Source: RGIG2206 sp045579085
GTDB taxonomy: Bacteria > Bacillota > Clostridia > Oscillospirales > Acutalibacteraceae
NCBI GenBank assembly: GCA_045579085.1
Contig: JAZNLO010000026.1
Span: 1 to 64,000, forward strand
Direction: 5' to 3'
DNA length: 64,000 nucleotides
This document shows positions 25,141 to 33,736 of this stretch, in pieces. Under the pieces are notes generated by a model. It was not told the DNA's origin, ran no database searches, and saw nothing but the letters and a program-made list of their open reading frames with translations. The translations under genes and the position numbers were made by a program. The first letter of the stretch is position 1; the number at the start of each line of letters is the position of its first letter.

Positions 25141-25572
25141 TTACAAAAACCTTTTCATGCTTTCAATTGTTCTTTCCTGCTCGGCGATTGCCCTGTTTGC
25201 GATATCAACCGCCTTAGGCGAGGCTGACGGGTTTTCGTGTATTGCTTTTAACAATTCGATATTGCCCATTGTGCAGCCCTGTATCATCATTTTTGCGGCG
25301 GCTGACGTGTCGCGCTTGCGGTTAAGATGAGCGTTTACCGCTGTTCTCATCATCATTTTCATAGACTGCGGATTGCTGCCCGCTCTGCAGCCGATAGACG
25401 CAAGCGAGTTTTTAGCATCGTCACAAACCGAGCTGTATGAGTTTCGGCTTTGCGAAAGCTCGCGTCGCAGTCTTGTGTTGTCAACGTGCCTGAGCACTGC
25501 AGATACCGAATCTCTGCCAAACGCCGCAGCCTTTTCAACCTCGCTTAAAAGTTTTACGGTATTGTTTGTCAT
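25141..25572 (-). CDS. Helical cytoplasmic protein of unknown function
   Basis: 143 aa, without membrane segment or signal peptide. It is almost entirely alpha-helical by pattern, with four likely helices and Met-rich stretches (SMKMMMRTAVNAH, AAKMMIQGC). The form recalls ferritin-like four-helix bundles of the DUF2383 type, but the metal-binding ExxH ligands of true ferritins are absent. I do not claim a family. It lies between two terminators and is transcribed alone. Confidence 0.65.
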   Translation of the reverse strand: MTNNTVKLLSEVEKAAAFGRDSVSAVLRHVDNTRLRRELSQSRNSYSSVCDDAKNSLASIGCRAGSNPQSMKMMMRTAVNAHLNRKRDTSAAAKMMIQGCTMGNIELLKAIHENPSASPKAVDIANRAIAEQERTIESMKRFL

Positions 25573-25648
25573 CAGTTTTCACACCTTCTTATCTTTTTAT
25601 ATTATTATTGCACGAATCAATCCAATTAATTCACCGCCCAAAAACAAG

Positions 25649-25686
25649 AAAGAGCCGCTCCGCTTTTGCGGATAACGGCTCTTTTG
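25649..25686 (-). terminator. Terminator of the DUF1540 gene
   Basis: AAAGAGCCG (25649-25657) pairs with CGGCTCTTT (25676-25684), with an inner CCGC/GCGG pair making a long hairpin. Confidence 0.7.
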
Positions 25687-25697
25687 CTCTCGTCAGA

Positions 25698-25862
25698 CTA
25701 TTTTCTGTCGAAAGATTTGCAGTCGGTGCACTGGTCCATTGTAGGATTTGCTTCGTGTGTGCCGACAAGAATTTTGTCAAGTGTGCAGTAGTTCTCACGG
25801 TTGCTGTGATAACGGCACTCATTGACTGTACATTCAATACTTCTGTTGCACTTGTTTTCCAT
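25698..25862 (-). CDS. DUF1540 cysteine-rich mini-protein
   Basis: 54 aa. Cysteines at 5, 11, 16, 26, 45 and 48, with the block CRYHSNRENYCTLDKILVG and the end CTDCKSF, match DUF1540, a small domain of spore-forming and gut Firmicutes presumed to bind a metal through its cysteines. The SD GGAGGT precedes the ATG at 25862. Most members carry one or two such units; this one has one. Function unknown to me. Confidence 0.85.
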   Translation of the reverse strand: MENKCNRSIECTVNECRYHSNRENYCTLDKILVGTHEANPTMDQCTDCKSFDRK

Positions 25863-25950
25863 CGTTAATACCTCCGATTTATGAAGTACAACATTATTTT
25901 GCGCAACAATTCAAACAGTATTCTTTATTTTAATAGAAATTTTTTACAAA

Positions 25951-26820
25951 TCAAAGCGTTTTGCTAAGCTCCTTAAGGTAACTGCGGAACGCATCGCCGA
26001 TTTCCCCGTGGTTGAGCGCCACTTCAATCTGTGCCTGCATTATACCGAGCTTATTGCCCATATCGTAGCGTGTGCCTTCAAAATCAACCGCTATCATACC
26101 GTCACGCTTAGCAAGCTCTGCCATTGCGTCGGTGAGCTGGATTTCGTTGTTTCTGCCGGGCTTTGTGCTTGCAAGCAGAGAGAAAATCTCCGGTGGCAAC
26201 ACGCAACGTCCCAAAATCGAATAGCAGGACATAATCTGCTCCTCAGTAGGCTTTTCAACCATATCGGAAACAGCGAAAACGCCCTCTTTAATCGGCTTTA
26301 CGTCAAGCGAGCAATACTTGTGAATCTCACTTCTGTCAACCTCTTTTACCCCAACAACACCCTTGCCGTAAGCCTCATACTGCTCGATAAGCTGGGCGGT
26401 CACTGAACGCTGCGAGATTATTACGTCGTCCCCATACAAAACCGCAAACGGCTCATCACCCACAAAAGAGCGTGCCGCCAATATTGCGTGGCCAAGTCCT
26501 TTTGGCTGATGCTGACGCACAAAGTGAATGTTTGCAAGCTGCGCAAGCGAGGCAATTTTGTCTGCATCCTCGTTTCTTCCGCTCTTACGCAAGGTGTCCT
26601 CCAATTCATAAGAATTGTCAAAATGGTCTTCAATCAAGCCCTTGCCTCGATTGGTTATTACAAGTATATCGGTAATGCCTGCGGCAACCGCTTCCTCAAC
26701 TATATACTGAATAGCAGGCTTGTCCACAATTGGCAACATTTCTTTCGGCATAGCCTTTGACGCAGGCAAAACCCTTGTTCCGAGTCCGGCTGCAGGAATA
26801 ACTGCTTTTGTAACTTTCAT
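25951..26820 (-). CDS. galU: UTP-glucose-1-phosphate uridylyltransferase
   Basis: 289 aa, full length. The nucleotide-binding start (AVIPAAGLGTRVLPASKAMPKEMLP), the catalytic VDKPAIQYIVEEA, the FVRQHQPKGLGHAI and YGDD segments, and the metal/sugar site near VEKP are present. It makes UDP-glucose, needed for surface polysaccharides and glycolipids. The start follows AAGGAGAGG. It is the second gene of an operon with the RING/DUF2628 protein, 12 bases apart. Confidence 0.96.
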   Translation of the reverse strand: MKVTKAVIPAAGLGTRVLPASKAMPKEMLPIVDKPAIQYIVEEAVAAGITDILVITNRGKGLIEDHFDNSYELEDTLRKSGRNEDADKIASLAQLANIHFVRQHQPKGLGHAILAARSFVGDEPFAVLYGDDVIISQRSVTAQLIEQYEAYGKGVVGVKEVDRSEIHKYCSLDVKPIKEGVFAVSDMVEKPTEEQIMSCYSILGRCVLPPEIFSLLASTKPGRNNEIQLTDAMAELAKRDGMIAVDFEGTRYDMGNKLGIMQAQIEVALNHGEIGDAFRSYLKELSKTL

Positions 26821-26832
26821 TTAAACCTCTCC

Positions 26833-27732
26833 TTACACCATATAAAATGCAACCATATAGGAAAAAGCAACATTCATAATATTAAAAACTATATACGCTA
26901 AAAACGGATTTATTCCGCCTGACGCCAAAATTAACTGAAGCTTATTCATTGAAGCATCGCTGCTGTTTATTTTGTCTATCTTCTGCAAAACGTGCGACAT
27001 ATAAATTCCATCGCCCCTTAAGCCGAGAAAAACGTGTATCGCAAGCACACACAATACTCCCGCAAGGCAAAGCAACCACATAACAGGAGTTGCGGTTTCG
27101 ATTGCGTTTAGCATCGACTCAGTGATAACCTCGTAGTTATCATATATTTCCTGACGAGTCAACTTATAATAAGGGGCGAGCGCATTGTAAATATGCGCCG
27201 TCAACGGCACTGTCATAACATATGAAAACAGGGTGAAAAGCATTGTTATAAATGACTGCAGGTGGCATTTTCGATAAGTAAGCCAAGCAAAAGAAAATAT
27301 AAATGCGCTCCAATTCCAGTCGGTTTTCGACTTTCTTGAGCTAAGCTGTTGAAACTTTGGCATATATCTTCTTGTGTTGATTCTTACAAACGCCGCAACG
27401 TCTGTTACACTTCTGCCCTCTATATCGCCCTGTGGGTCAACTCCACCACAGGCATACTCAAACGGTGCAAAATCAGGGGCAAACGGCTGCGAGCCGCTCT
27501 CTTGACTGTGCGCCTCAAAAGGCGGAGCCTGTTCGGCGGCGGGCTCCTCCTGCTCGGGTTCTGAGTAATCAATCTCCGCCTCAGGCGTGCCGTGCAACTG
27601 AGCACAGGCGCAATGTCCCAACGACTTATAGCAATCTCTATGATGAGCCGCTCCGCACTCGGGGCAATATACTATATCGTCATCTTCAAAAAGTATAGCG
27701 TGACAAAACGCGCACTGCTTTTTTATCGCCAT
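26833..27732 (-). CDS. RING-like zinc-finger / DUF2628 membrane protein
   Basis: 299 aa. The N-terminus is a RING-like treble-cleft finger (Cys7, Cys10, Cys23, Cys26, His30/31, Cys34, Cys41, Cys43). An acidic, Pro-rich linker (EPEQEEPAAEQAP) follows. The C-terminal part (from about residue 130) starts with the DUF2628 hallmark DWNWSAFIFSFAWLTYRKCH and has three to four membrane segments. Prokaryotic RING-finger/DUF2628 fusions are seen in Clostridia but have no assigned role. Operon with galU suggests an envelope function (inference). Confidence 0.8.
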   Translation of the reverse strand: MAIKKQCAFCHAILFEDDDIVYCPECGAAHHRDCYKSLGHCACAQLHGTPEAEIDYSEPEQEEPAAEQAPPFEAHSQESGSQPFAPDFAPFEYACGGVDPQGDIEGRSVTDVAAFVRINTRRYMPKFQQLSSRKSKTDWNWSAFIFSFAWLTYRKCHLQSFITMLFTLFSYVMTVPLTAHIYNALAPYYKLTRQEIYDNYEVITESMLNAIETATPVMWLLCLAGVLCVLAIHVFLGLRGDGIYMSHVLQKIDKINSSDASMNKLQLILASGGINPFLAYIVFNIMNVAFSYMVAFYMV

Positions 27733-27808
27733 AAACTTAAAACCTCTCTTTACTTAAACACATTCTAACTCAAAATCGTCATAATATCAACCTTTACTTT
27801 CTAAAGCA

Positions 27809-27843
27809 ATGCACCGCCCTCTAAAAAACAGAGGACGGTGCAT
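27809..27843 (-). terminator. Probable terminator after the P-loop ATPase gene
   Basis: TGCACCGCCCTCT pairs with AGAGGACGGTGCA (one mismatch) around AAAAAAC. The U-run on the minus strand is weak. Confidence 0.55.
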
Positions 27844-27849
27844 AAAAAA

Positions 27850-28938
27850 CTACTGTATAATACGCTTCTTAAGCTCGGTTATTACCTGCTCCTTACGTCT
27901 GTTAAGCGCATCAAAATCCATACAGTCAACGTAAATTTTTTCAAGCTCGTCATGAATACTTTTCGCCTGAGTGAGCGTATCCACCGCCGCTGAGACAAGC
28001 TCAGCCGCTGCTCTGCGGTTAAATGACAGCCTCTGCCGTTTTTGATGCAGTAAGGACACGTTACAGAAACGGCGAGCGTGTATTATCCTGTCTGTAACTT
28101 CCGCTTTGAGCCAACGGTTTCTGGTGGTAAACGCAAGCTTTAGCTCCGGCACAATAATGTGTTCAATCTTGTCATCGGGCGCAAACAGCGACATACACGT
28201 TATAATATCATAACCTCTCTCAAGCGCCATCATTCTTACAGAAGACAAAATAAGCCTCGACACAGCGCCGTACTCATCCTCAACAGCAATCACTCTCTCG
28301 CATATATTGCCGAGCGTGTCGGTGTAATGCACAAGTCCTTTCGGCGTGATTGCGCTCAAAAACCGCACTGTTTCCTCGCCTGTGCAATGTTTATCCCTCA
28401 TAAGCCTTGATGCCATCTGAGCGCCGAAAACAGAAGCTTTTGTTGCATCACAGCAATCATACGCGAGCCTGTATGAGTCGCTAAGCAAGGCAGAAACAGC
28501 GCCGATATACCGATAAACTCTCTGATACGTGGCAGAGTTCAAATCGGTAAGCCTTACTATCTCCTCTTTGAGCAAAGTAAGCTTTTCGCGGTCGCACTGG
28601 TCGGCAACGTTTAATATAACCTCGCAAGCCTCAGGGTACTTAGGGTTGATGATATGCGGCGCTGTGGCATCGCATATGCACGCCTTTATATCGGGGAAGA
28701 TAACTGCGTCAAGCGAGTCGGGGTCGCTCGGGCACATTATGTATTCACAGCTAAGTCCCAAGCTCTCAAGCTCTGCAGCCACGCCCTTCATCAAAGATGA
28801 CTTGCCCATTCCTGCGCCGCCCTTTATTAAATAAGCACGCCAATCGGCGCCCGCTTTATATGTTTCGTCAAGATGTGACTGATATCCGCTCTTTGTCATA
28901 ACACCTGCAAAAAATACAGCTTTATCCGTAAGTTGCAT
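27850..28938 (-). CDS. P-loop ATPase, PRK06851-like
   Basis: 362 aa. The Walker A loop KGGAGMGKSSL (residues 39-49) is followed by ...LGLSCEYIMCPSDPDSLDAVIFPDIKACICDATAPH in the pattern C-SDPDSLD...DGTAPH that I recall from the PRK06851 family (ATPases of Firmicutes with two degenerate halves). A second half (residues about 195-345) has the shorter match. No membrane segment. It is monocistronic. Function unknown; the start ATG has a weak SD (GGAAAG). Confidence 0.72.
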   Translation of the reverse strand: MQLTDKAVFFAGVMTKSGYQSHLDETYKAGADWRAYLIKGGAGMGKSSLMKGVAAELESLGLSCEYIMCPSDPDSLDAVIFPDIKACICDATAPHIINPKYPEACEVILNVADQCDREKLTLLKEEIVRLTDLNSATYQRVYRYIGAVSALLSDSYRLAYDCCDATKASVFGAQMASRLMRDKHCTGEETVRFLSAITPKGLVHYTDTLGNICERVIAVEDEYGAVSRLILSSVRMMALERGYDIITCMSLFAPDDKIEHIIVPELKLAFTTRNRWLKAEVTDRIIHARRFCNVSLLHQKRQRLSFNRRAAAELVSAAVDTLTQAKSIHDELEKIYVDCMDFDALNRRKEQVITELKKRIIQ

Positions 28939-29063
28939 ATTACACCGCTTTCCGCCGCTTATATGACGGCTTATATTGCTTTGATACCATATTATTCATC
29001 ATCGGCACTTTGTGTCACATAGCAAAAATGAGTAAAAAGTTGATTTTTGCCGACATTTTTATA

Positions 29064-29092
29064 TTGTGATTTTGTGTTAGTTGTAGTATAAT
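29064..29092 (+). promoter_or_regulatory. Promoter of the nifS-thiI operon
   Basis: TTGTGA (29064-29069), 17-base spacer, perfect TATAAT (29087-29092). Transcription near 29099 rules out the in-frame ATG at 29098. Confidence 0.75.
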
Positions 29093-29130
29093 TCATTATG
29101 TATAATTATATGTTGAACGGAGCTAGGGGA

Positions 29131-30267
29131 ATGAAGATACATTATCTTGATAACAGCGCCACTTCGCCTCTGTGCGATGAAGCGAAAAACGCAATTAAAT
29201 ACTGTATCGAAAACCATTTTGGAAACCCCTCCTCGATGCATCTTTTGGGAGCCGAAGCGCTCTCTCGGTTAGACAGCGCTCGGGAAGCTGTGGCTACTGC
29301 GCTTGGCTGCTTGCCCAAAGAAGTGTACTTCACCTCGTGCGGCACAGAGGCAAACAACACCGCCATTTTCGGCGCAGCTTACGCCCGCAGACGTGACGGC
29401 AACCATCTTGTTACAACAAAAATAGAGCATCCGTCGGTGCTGAAGGCTTTTGAGAGGCTCGAAAAGGAAGGCTTTGAGGTCACCTACATTTCGCCCGACA
29501 GCGAGGGCAACGTTTCTGCTGAGAGCATAGCATCGGCAGTGAGAAAAGACACCGTGCTTGTGAGCATAATGGCGGTTAACAACGAAACAGGCGCAATTCT
29601 GCCCGTAAGCTCAGTAAAGCCTGCGCTAAGGGCTGTTGGCAGCAGCGCTTACGTGCATAGCGACTGCGTTCAGGCTTTTGGCAAAATCCCCGTCAGACCA
29701 GAGCTTTTAGGTGCCGACCTTATCTCCGTAAGCGGACATAAAATACACGCTCCAAAAGGTATCGGCGCGCTCTATGTTTCAAAAAACGTAAGAATTTTGC
29801 CGCTCTTGGTTGGCGGCGGTCAGGAAAAGGGCTTGCGCTCGGGCACCGAGTCCACCCTCCTGATAGACGCTTTTGCCGCTGCGGTAAAAGCACTGCCTGA
29901 CGTAAAACGCTCGCTTGAAGAAATATCCAAGCTGCAAAGCCGTCTTGTATCAGGGCTCAGCACGCTTGACACAGTTGTAATCAACTCACCGAAGGACGCT
30001 TTGCCTTACATAGTAAACTTTTCAGTTGAGAAGGTCCGCTCTGAAATTATGATGCACCATCTGGAAGCAAGCGGATGCTACGTTTCAAGCGGAAGCGCCT
30101 GCGCAAAAGGCGGTGTAAGCCACGTGCTTGCGGCGCAAGGAATCAGCCGTCAGCGTGCAGACAGCGCAATACGTGTTAGCTTATCACGCTTTACAACTGA
30201 GGAAGATATTGATGCGCTCATAAAGGGCGTTGAGCTTGGGGTTAATCTGCTTAAAAAGAGGAAATAG
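29131..30267 (+). CDS. nifS: Cysteine desulfurase, NifS/NifZ type
   Basis: 378 aa from the ATG at 29131 (MKIHYLDNSATSPL). It is a PLP enzyme with the Lys in VSGHKIHAPKGIG and the active-site Cys in SGSACAKGG. It abstracts sulfur from cysteine as a persulfide for transfer to a partner. The next gene is thiI, two bases later. In Bacillus a dedicated desulfurase (NifZ) adjoins a ThiI that, like this one, lacks a rhodanese domain, so the pair probably makes 4-thiouridine in tRNA. Confidence 0.94.
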   Translation: MKIHYLDNSATSPLCDEAKNAIKYCIENHFGNPSSMHLLGAEALSRLDSAREAVATALGCLPKEVYFTSCGTEANNTAIFGAAYARRRDGNHLVTTKIEHPSVLKAFERLEKEGFEVTYISPDSEGNVSAESIASAVRKDTVLVSIMAVNNETGAILPVSSVKPALRAVGSSAYVHSDCVQAFGKIPVRPELLGADLISVSGHKIHAPKGIGALYVSKNVRILPLLVGGGQEKGLRSGTESTLLIDAFAAAVKALPDVKRSLEEISKLQSRLVSGLSTLDTVVINSPKDALPYIVNFSVEKVRSEIMMHHLEASGCYVSSGSACAKGGVSHVLAAQGISRQRADSAIRVSLSRFTTEEDIDALIKGVELGVNLLKKRK

Positions 30268-30269
30268 CA

Positions 30270-31439
30270 ATGAAAGAAATTATACTGGTAAAAAACGGCG
30301 AGCTCGCATTAAAAGGGCTCAACCGTTCAACTTTTGAAGACGCGCTTATTAAAGCTCTCAGACGTCGCCTGCGTGATTTAGGCAAGGTTGAGATTAAAAA
30401 GGCGCAGTCCACAATTTATATAGAACCGCTCGACGATGAGTTTAACTTTGACGAAGCGCTAAACCGAGTATCACACGTTTTCGGCATCGCCGCCTTTTCA
30501 AGAGCGGCTGTGTGCAACAAGGATATGAACGATATCCTCACACGTGGCGTTGACTGGCTGAAGGACAAGTTGGCTGACGCTCGCACGTTTAAGGTGGAGT
30601 CCAAACGCGCAGACAAAAGGTTCCCTCTGCCGTCACCCGAGATAAGCGCGCAAATGGGCGGTGCGATACTTGCCGCCTGTCCGCACCTCAGGGTTGATGT
30701 CAAAAACCCCGACGTAACCGTTGTTGTTGAGGTGCGCGATTTCGGCGCATACATCAGGGCAGGTCAGCTGCAGGGCGCAGGCGGTATGCCTGTTGGCACA
30801 GGCGGACGTGCCGCCATCTTGATTTCAGGCGGAATAGACAGTCCTGTTGCTGCGTGGATGATGGCTAAGCGTGGAATCGAGCTTTTTGCTATCCACTTTG
30901 CAAGCCCGCCTTACACCGGACCTCTTGCCGAGAAAAAGGTTAAAGACCTGTTAAGACAGGTAGCAAAATACAGCGGCCCGATTATGATGGCTAAGGTGCC
31001 GTTTACTAAGACACAGGTTGAAATTCAAGAAAAGTGTCCTGAAGAATATTTCACCCTCATAATGCGAAGATTTATGATGAAGATTTCATCACAAATCGCA
31101 GAGAAAAATCGCTGCTCTGCGCTGATAACGGGCGAGAGCGTAGGTCAGGTTGCAAGCCAGACACTCGCCGCGCTTCAGGTAACCGACAAGGCGAGCGATA
31201 TGCTGGTTATGCGTCCTTTAATTGGAATGGACAAGGAAGAAATCGTGCGCATATCCAGAAAAATTGACACCTTTGACATTTCCATTTTGCCCTATGAGGA
31301 CTGCTGCACGGTGTTCACACCCCGTCATCCTCGCACCCGTCCTACTGAGACGGCCGTTTTAGAAGCGCAGAGCGCTCTTGACGAGGCTGCACTGATAAAA
31401 GAGGCGGTTGAGGGCACCGAATTCGAACTGATAGATTAA
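30270..31439 (+). CDS. thiI: tRNA 4-thiouridine synthase ThiI
   Basis: 389 aa. N-terminal ferredoxin-like and THUMP domains (to about residue 165; EIKKAQSTIYIE), then a PP-loop domain with LISGGIDSPVAAWM, GESVGQVASQTL and the C-terminal motif ILPYEDCCTVFTP. It activates U8 of tRNA with ATP and inserts sulfur. The rhodanese domain of the E. coli enzyme is absent, matching the shorter Gram-positive form that relies on its neighbour desulfurase. A 17-base gap leads to the CinA/sortase gene. Confidence 0.95.
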   Translation: MKEIILVKNGELALKGLNRSTFEDALIKALRRRLRDLGKVEIKKAQSTIYIEPLDDEFNFDEALNRVSHVFGIAAFSRAAVCNKDMNDILTRGVDWLKDKLADARTFKVESKRADKRFPLPSPEISAQMGGAILAACPHLRVDVKNPDVTVVVEVRDFGAYIRAGQLQGAGGMPVGTGGRAAILISGGIDSPVAAWMMAKRGIELFAIHFASPPYTGPLAEKKVKDLLRQVAKYSGPIMMAKVPFTKTQVEIQEKCPEEYFTLIMRRFMMKISSQIAEKNRCSALITGESVGQVASQTLAALQVTDKASDMLVMRPLIGMDKEEIVRISRKIDTFDISILPYEDCCTVFTPRHPRTRPTETAVLEAQSALDEAALIKEAVEGTEFELID

Positions 31440-31456
31440 CACTTGGAGGTAAAGTT

Positions 31457-33700
31457 ATGAATGCTGAAATTATATCTGTTAGCAAACAACTCTACTCTGA
31501 TATGGCGGAGAAGAACGTCAAAATTCTCACCGACCTTTTTGAGCTTTGCTCAATAAGCGTAAATAACAGCACTGTTATCGGAACAAGTGCTGTTGAACTT
31601 AAAAAAGCGCTCAAGCAAGCGGTTGCCAGAAGCGAATACATAGTCGTTTGCGGCGGCGTTGGCACAGACGAAGCAGACACCACGATTAAAACCGTCTGCT
31701 CCGCTGTTGGACTTGGCGTTTCACAGGATTCAAACACTGTCAAAAAGCTCAAGGCGGTGTACGGCGAGGAGCTTACCGAGCAGCAGCTTAATGCCGCTTT
31801 GGTGCCGTCGGGAGCCACCGTTTTCGACAACGAAGTTTCCGTTACACCCGGTTGCGCTATTTCCGCAGGCGCGCAGAGCATTATCGTTGTGCCCGATGAC
31901 GCAGAGGCTGTTAAAAAGATGGCTCACGGAGCGTTAAGGCAGTTTATAGTGAGCAAGACAGGCTTTTCAATCCTTGATGATATTGACGAGTCTGACGAGG
32001 AGTTGGCTGATGACGGCTTAGTGCCAATCAAGGCAATCACCCCTGTTTTCGAGGACGACATCGTAGCAGAGGACGAACCTGCGCTTGAAGGCGACCCGAC
32101 CGCTGAAGACTTAAACCTTGCCGCTTTCTTCGACGAGCCCGCTAATGAGGATGTTTTTGAGGCTGACGAGCCCGAAGTTGCCGTCGAAATCGAGTCCGAA
32201 GCTGAGCCCGAAACCGAAGCTGAGCCTGAGGTCGCCGACGAGCACCCGTCCTACGAGCCTGAAGCTGATTCAGACATACTCCCCGCAAACGAGGTCGACT
32301 GGAACGTTGATGCTATGTTTGCCGCAAACTCAGCGCAAGATGTTGCTCAAACCCTGCTTGGTAACAGCACCGCCGTCAAAGAAGACAAGCCTCAAAACAA
32401 ATTCGTAAAGCTTTTGCAATACATACTGCCCTGGAAAGGCGACAGGTTGCTCGAGGTTGTAAGAAAGTTTGTATTCATTATCGCAATAGTTGGCTTGGCA
32501 GTTTCGGCTGTGTATATCTCTGAATATTTCATCGACAGATTCCATCAGGAGAGCATCAACTCTCAACAACAAGAGATTTACAACCGCACCGAAGCAAATC
32601 CTGAAGACAGGTTTGCTGAGCTTAAAAAACAAAACAGTGACGTTATCGGTTGGCTGACTGTGGACAACACAAAAATTGACAACGCTGTTTACCAGACAGA
32701 CAACAACGATTACTACGTTAACCATAACGCACTTAAAGAGGAAAGCGTTTACGGCGCCCTGTTTGCCGATTACAGAAATCGCATCACCAAAACGGGCAAC
32801 AACACAAACATCACGATTTACGGGCATCATATGAAAGACGGAACGATGCTCGCAAACATACACAAATATAAATCTCTGGACTTCTACAAGCAAACCCCAA
32901 CCGTAACCCTTGATACAATCTACGGCACAGGCGGAGTCTATAAAGTCTTTGCGTGCATGATAACAAACGCAGACAGAGCAGACGATAACGGCTATTTCTT
33001 CAACTATACCGTTTCTGATTTCAACTCAAACTCAGACTTTATGTCTTGGATTGAACAGATACGCAGACGTTCGCTCTATATCACACCGGTTGACGTTGTT
33101 CCAGGCGACCAGATTCTCACTCTCTCAACCTGCACATACGAAATCAAGGACGTTGAGCTTCGCTGTGTGGTTGTTGCACGTAAGGTACGTGAAAACGAGG
33201 ATGCAAAGGTCAACACCACCGAAACCTCGTATAACAGCAAGATAATTTATCCTGCAATCTGGTATCAGAAAAAGGGCGGTCAGAAGCCTGTTTATGATGA
33301 CGGTCTTACAACCTGGCTTGCTCAGCCCGACTACGAAACCTTTATCCCCCAAATCGAAACTGAGGACGACACCTCAAGCGGCGATGCCTCATCGCAAGCA
33401 TCAAGCGAAGCGACAAGCTCCACTTCGAGCGCTGCCACTTCGAGCGCTGCCACCTCAAGCGGTGCCACCTCATCCGGCTCAACAACCACCTCCAACGCCA
33501 CCTCGTCAGGCTCTACTACAAGCACGACCTCAGGCGGTACCACGTCGGTAACAACACCGTCGGATGCTCCGACAGGCTCTGAGGGCACTGCAAGCACAGG
33601 CTCCGAGCCCACAGAAAGCACGACTGCAACATCGTCGCAAGCGGAATCAACCGCACCTACGCCAACCACTTCTGATGCAACCGAATCTAAATCAGAGTAA
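31457..33700 (+). CDS. CinA/MoaB-like domain fused to a class B-type sortase (membrane protein)
   Basis: 747 aa. Residues about 1-165 resemble the N-terminal, molybdopterin-binding-fold domain of CinA: AEIISVSKQL, VVCGGVGTDEADTTIK (compare GG-G-T-DD-T) and LVPSGATVFDNE...VTPG. An acidic linker (to about 320) and a membrane segment (FVFIIAIVGLAVSAVYISEYF, about 335-355) follow. The extracellular domain is a class B-type sortase: His457 (YGHHMKDG), Cys559 (LSTCTYEI) and Arg569, with the ten-residue Cys-Arg spacing of SrtB. The last about 100 residues are Ser/Thr/Ala low complexity, like a wall-spanning stalk. The N-terminal domain should be cytoplasmic. SD GGAGGT. No LPxTG substrate was seen in the window. 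Confidence 0.85.
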   Translation: MNAEIISVSKQLYSDMAEKNVKILTDLFELCSISVNNSTVIGTSAVELKKALKQAVARSEYIVVCGGVGTDEADTTIKTVCSAVGLGVSQDSNTVKKLKAVYGEELTEQQLNAALVPSGATVFDNEVSVTPGCAISAGAQSIIVVPDDAEAVKKMAHGALRQFIVSKTGFSILDDIDESDEELADDGLVPIKAITPVFEDDIVAEDEPALEGDPTAEDLNLAAFFDEPANEDVFEADEPEVAVEIESEAEPETEAEPEVADEHPSYEPEADSDILPANEVDWNVDAMFAANSAQDVAQTLLGNSTAVKEDKPQNKFVKLLQYILPWKGDRLLEVVRKFVFIIAIVGLAVSAVYISEYFIDRFHQESINSQQQEIYNRTEANPEDRFAELKKQNSDVIGWLTVDNTKIDNAVYQTDNNDYYVNHNALKEESVYGALFADYRNRITKTGNNTNITIYGHHMKDGTMLANIHKYKSLDFYKQTPTVTLDTIYGTGGVYKVFACMITNADRADDNGYFFNYTVSDFNSNSDFMSWIEQIRRRSLYITPVDVVPGDQILTLSTCTYEIKDVELRCVVVARKVRENEDAKVNTTETSYNSKIIYPAIWYQKKGGQKPVYDDGLTTWLAQPDYETFIPQIETEDDTSSGDASSQASSEATSSTSSAATSSAATSSGATSSGSTTTSNATSSGSTTSTTSGGTTSVTTPSDAPTGSEGTASTGSEPTESTTATSSQAESTAPTPTTSDATESKSE

Positions 33701-33736
33701 ACCGCTTGCGGCTATTAACTTCACGGAGGGAAAACG

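Noticed and set aside
33412..33560. Possible CRISPR or microsatellite from the repeating Ser/Ala/Thr codons
   Set aside because: The repeats are irregular codon-level repeats inside an open reading frame, without uniform spacers.
33331..33669. 112-codon Val/Glu-rich frame opposite the Ser/Thr tail of the sortase fusion
   Set aside because: It is the mirror of a low-complexity coding region, has no SD and matches no family.
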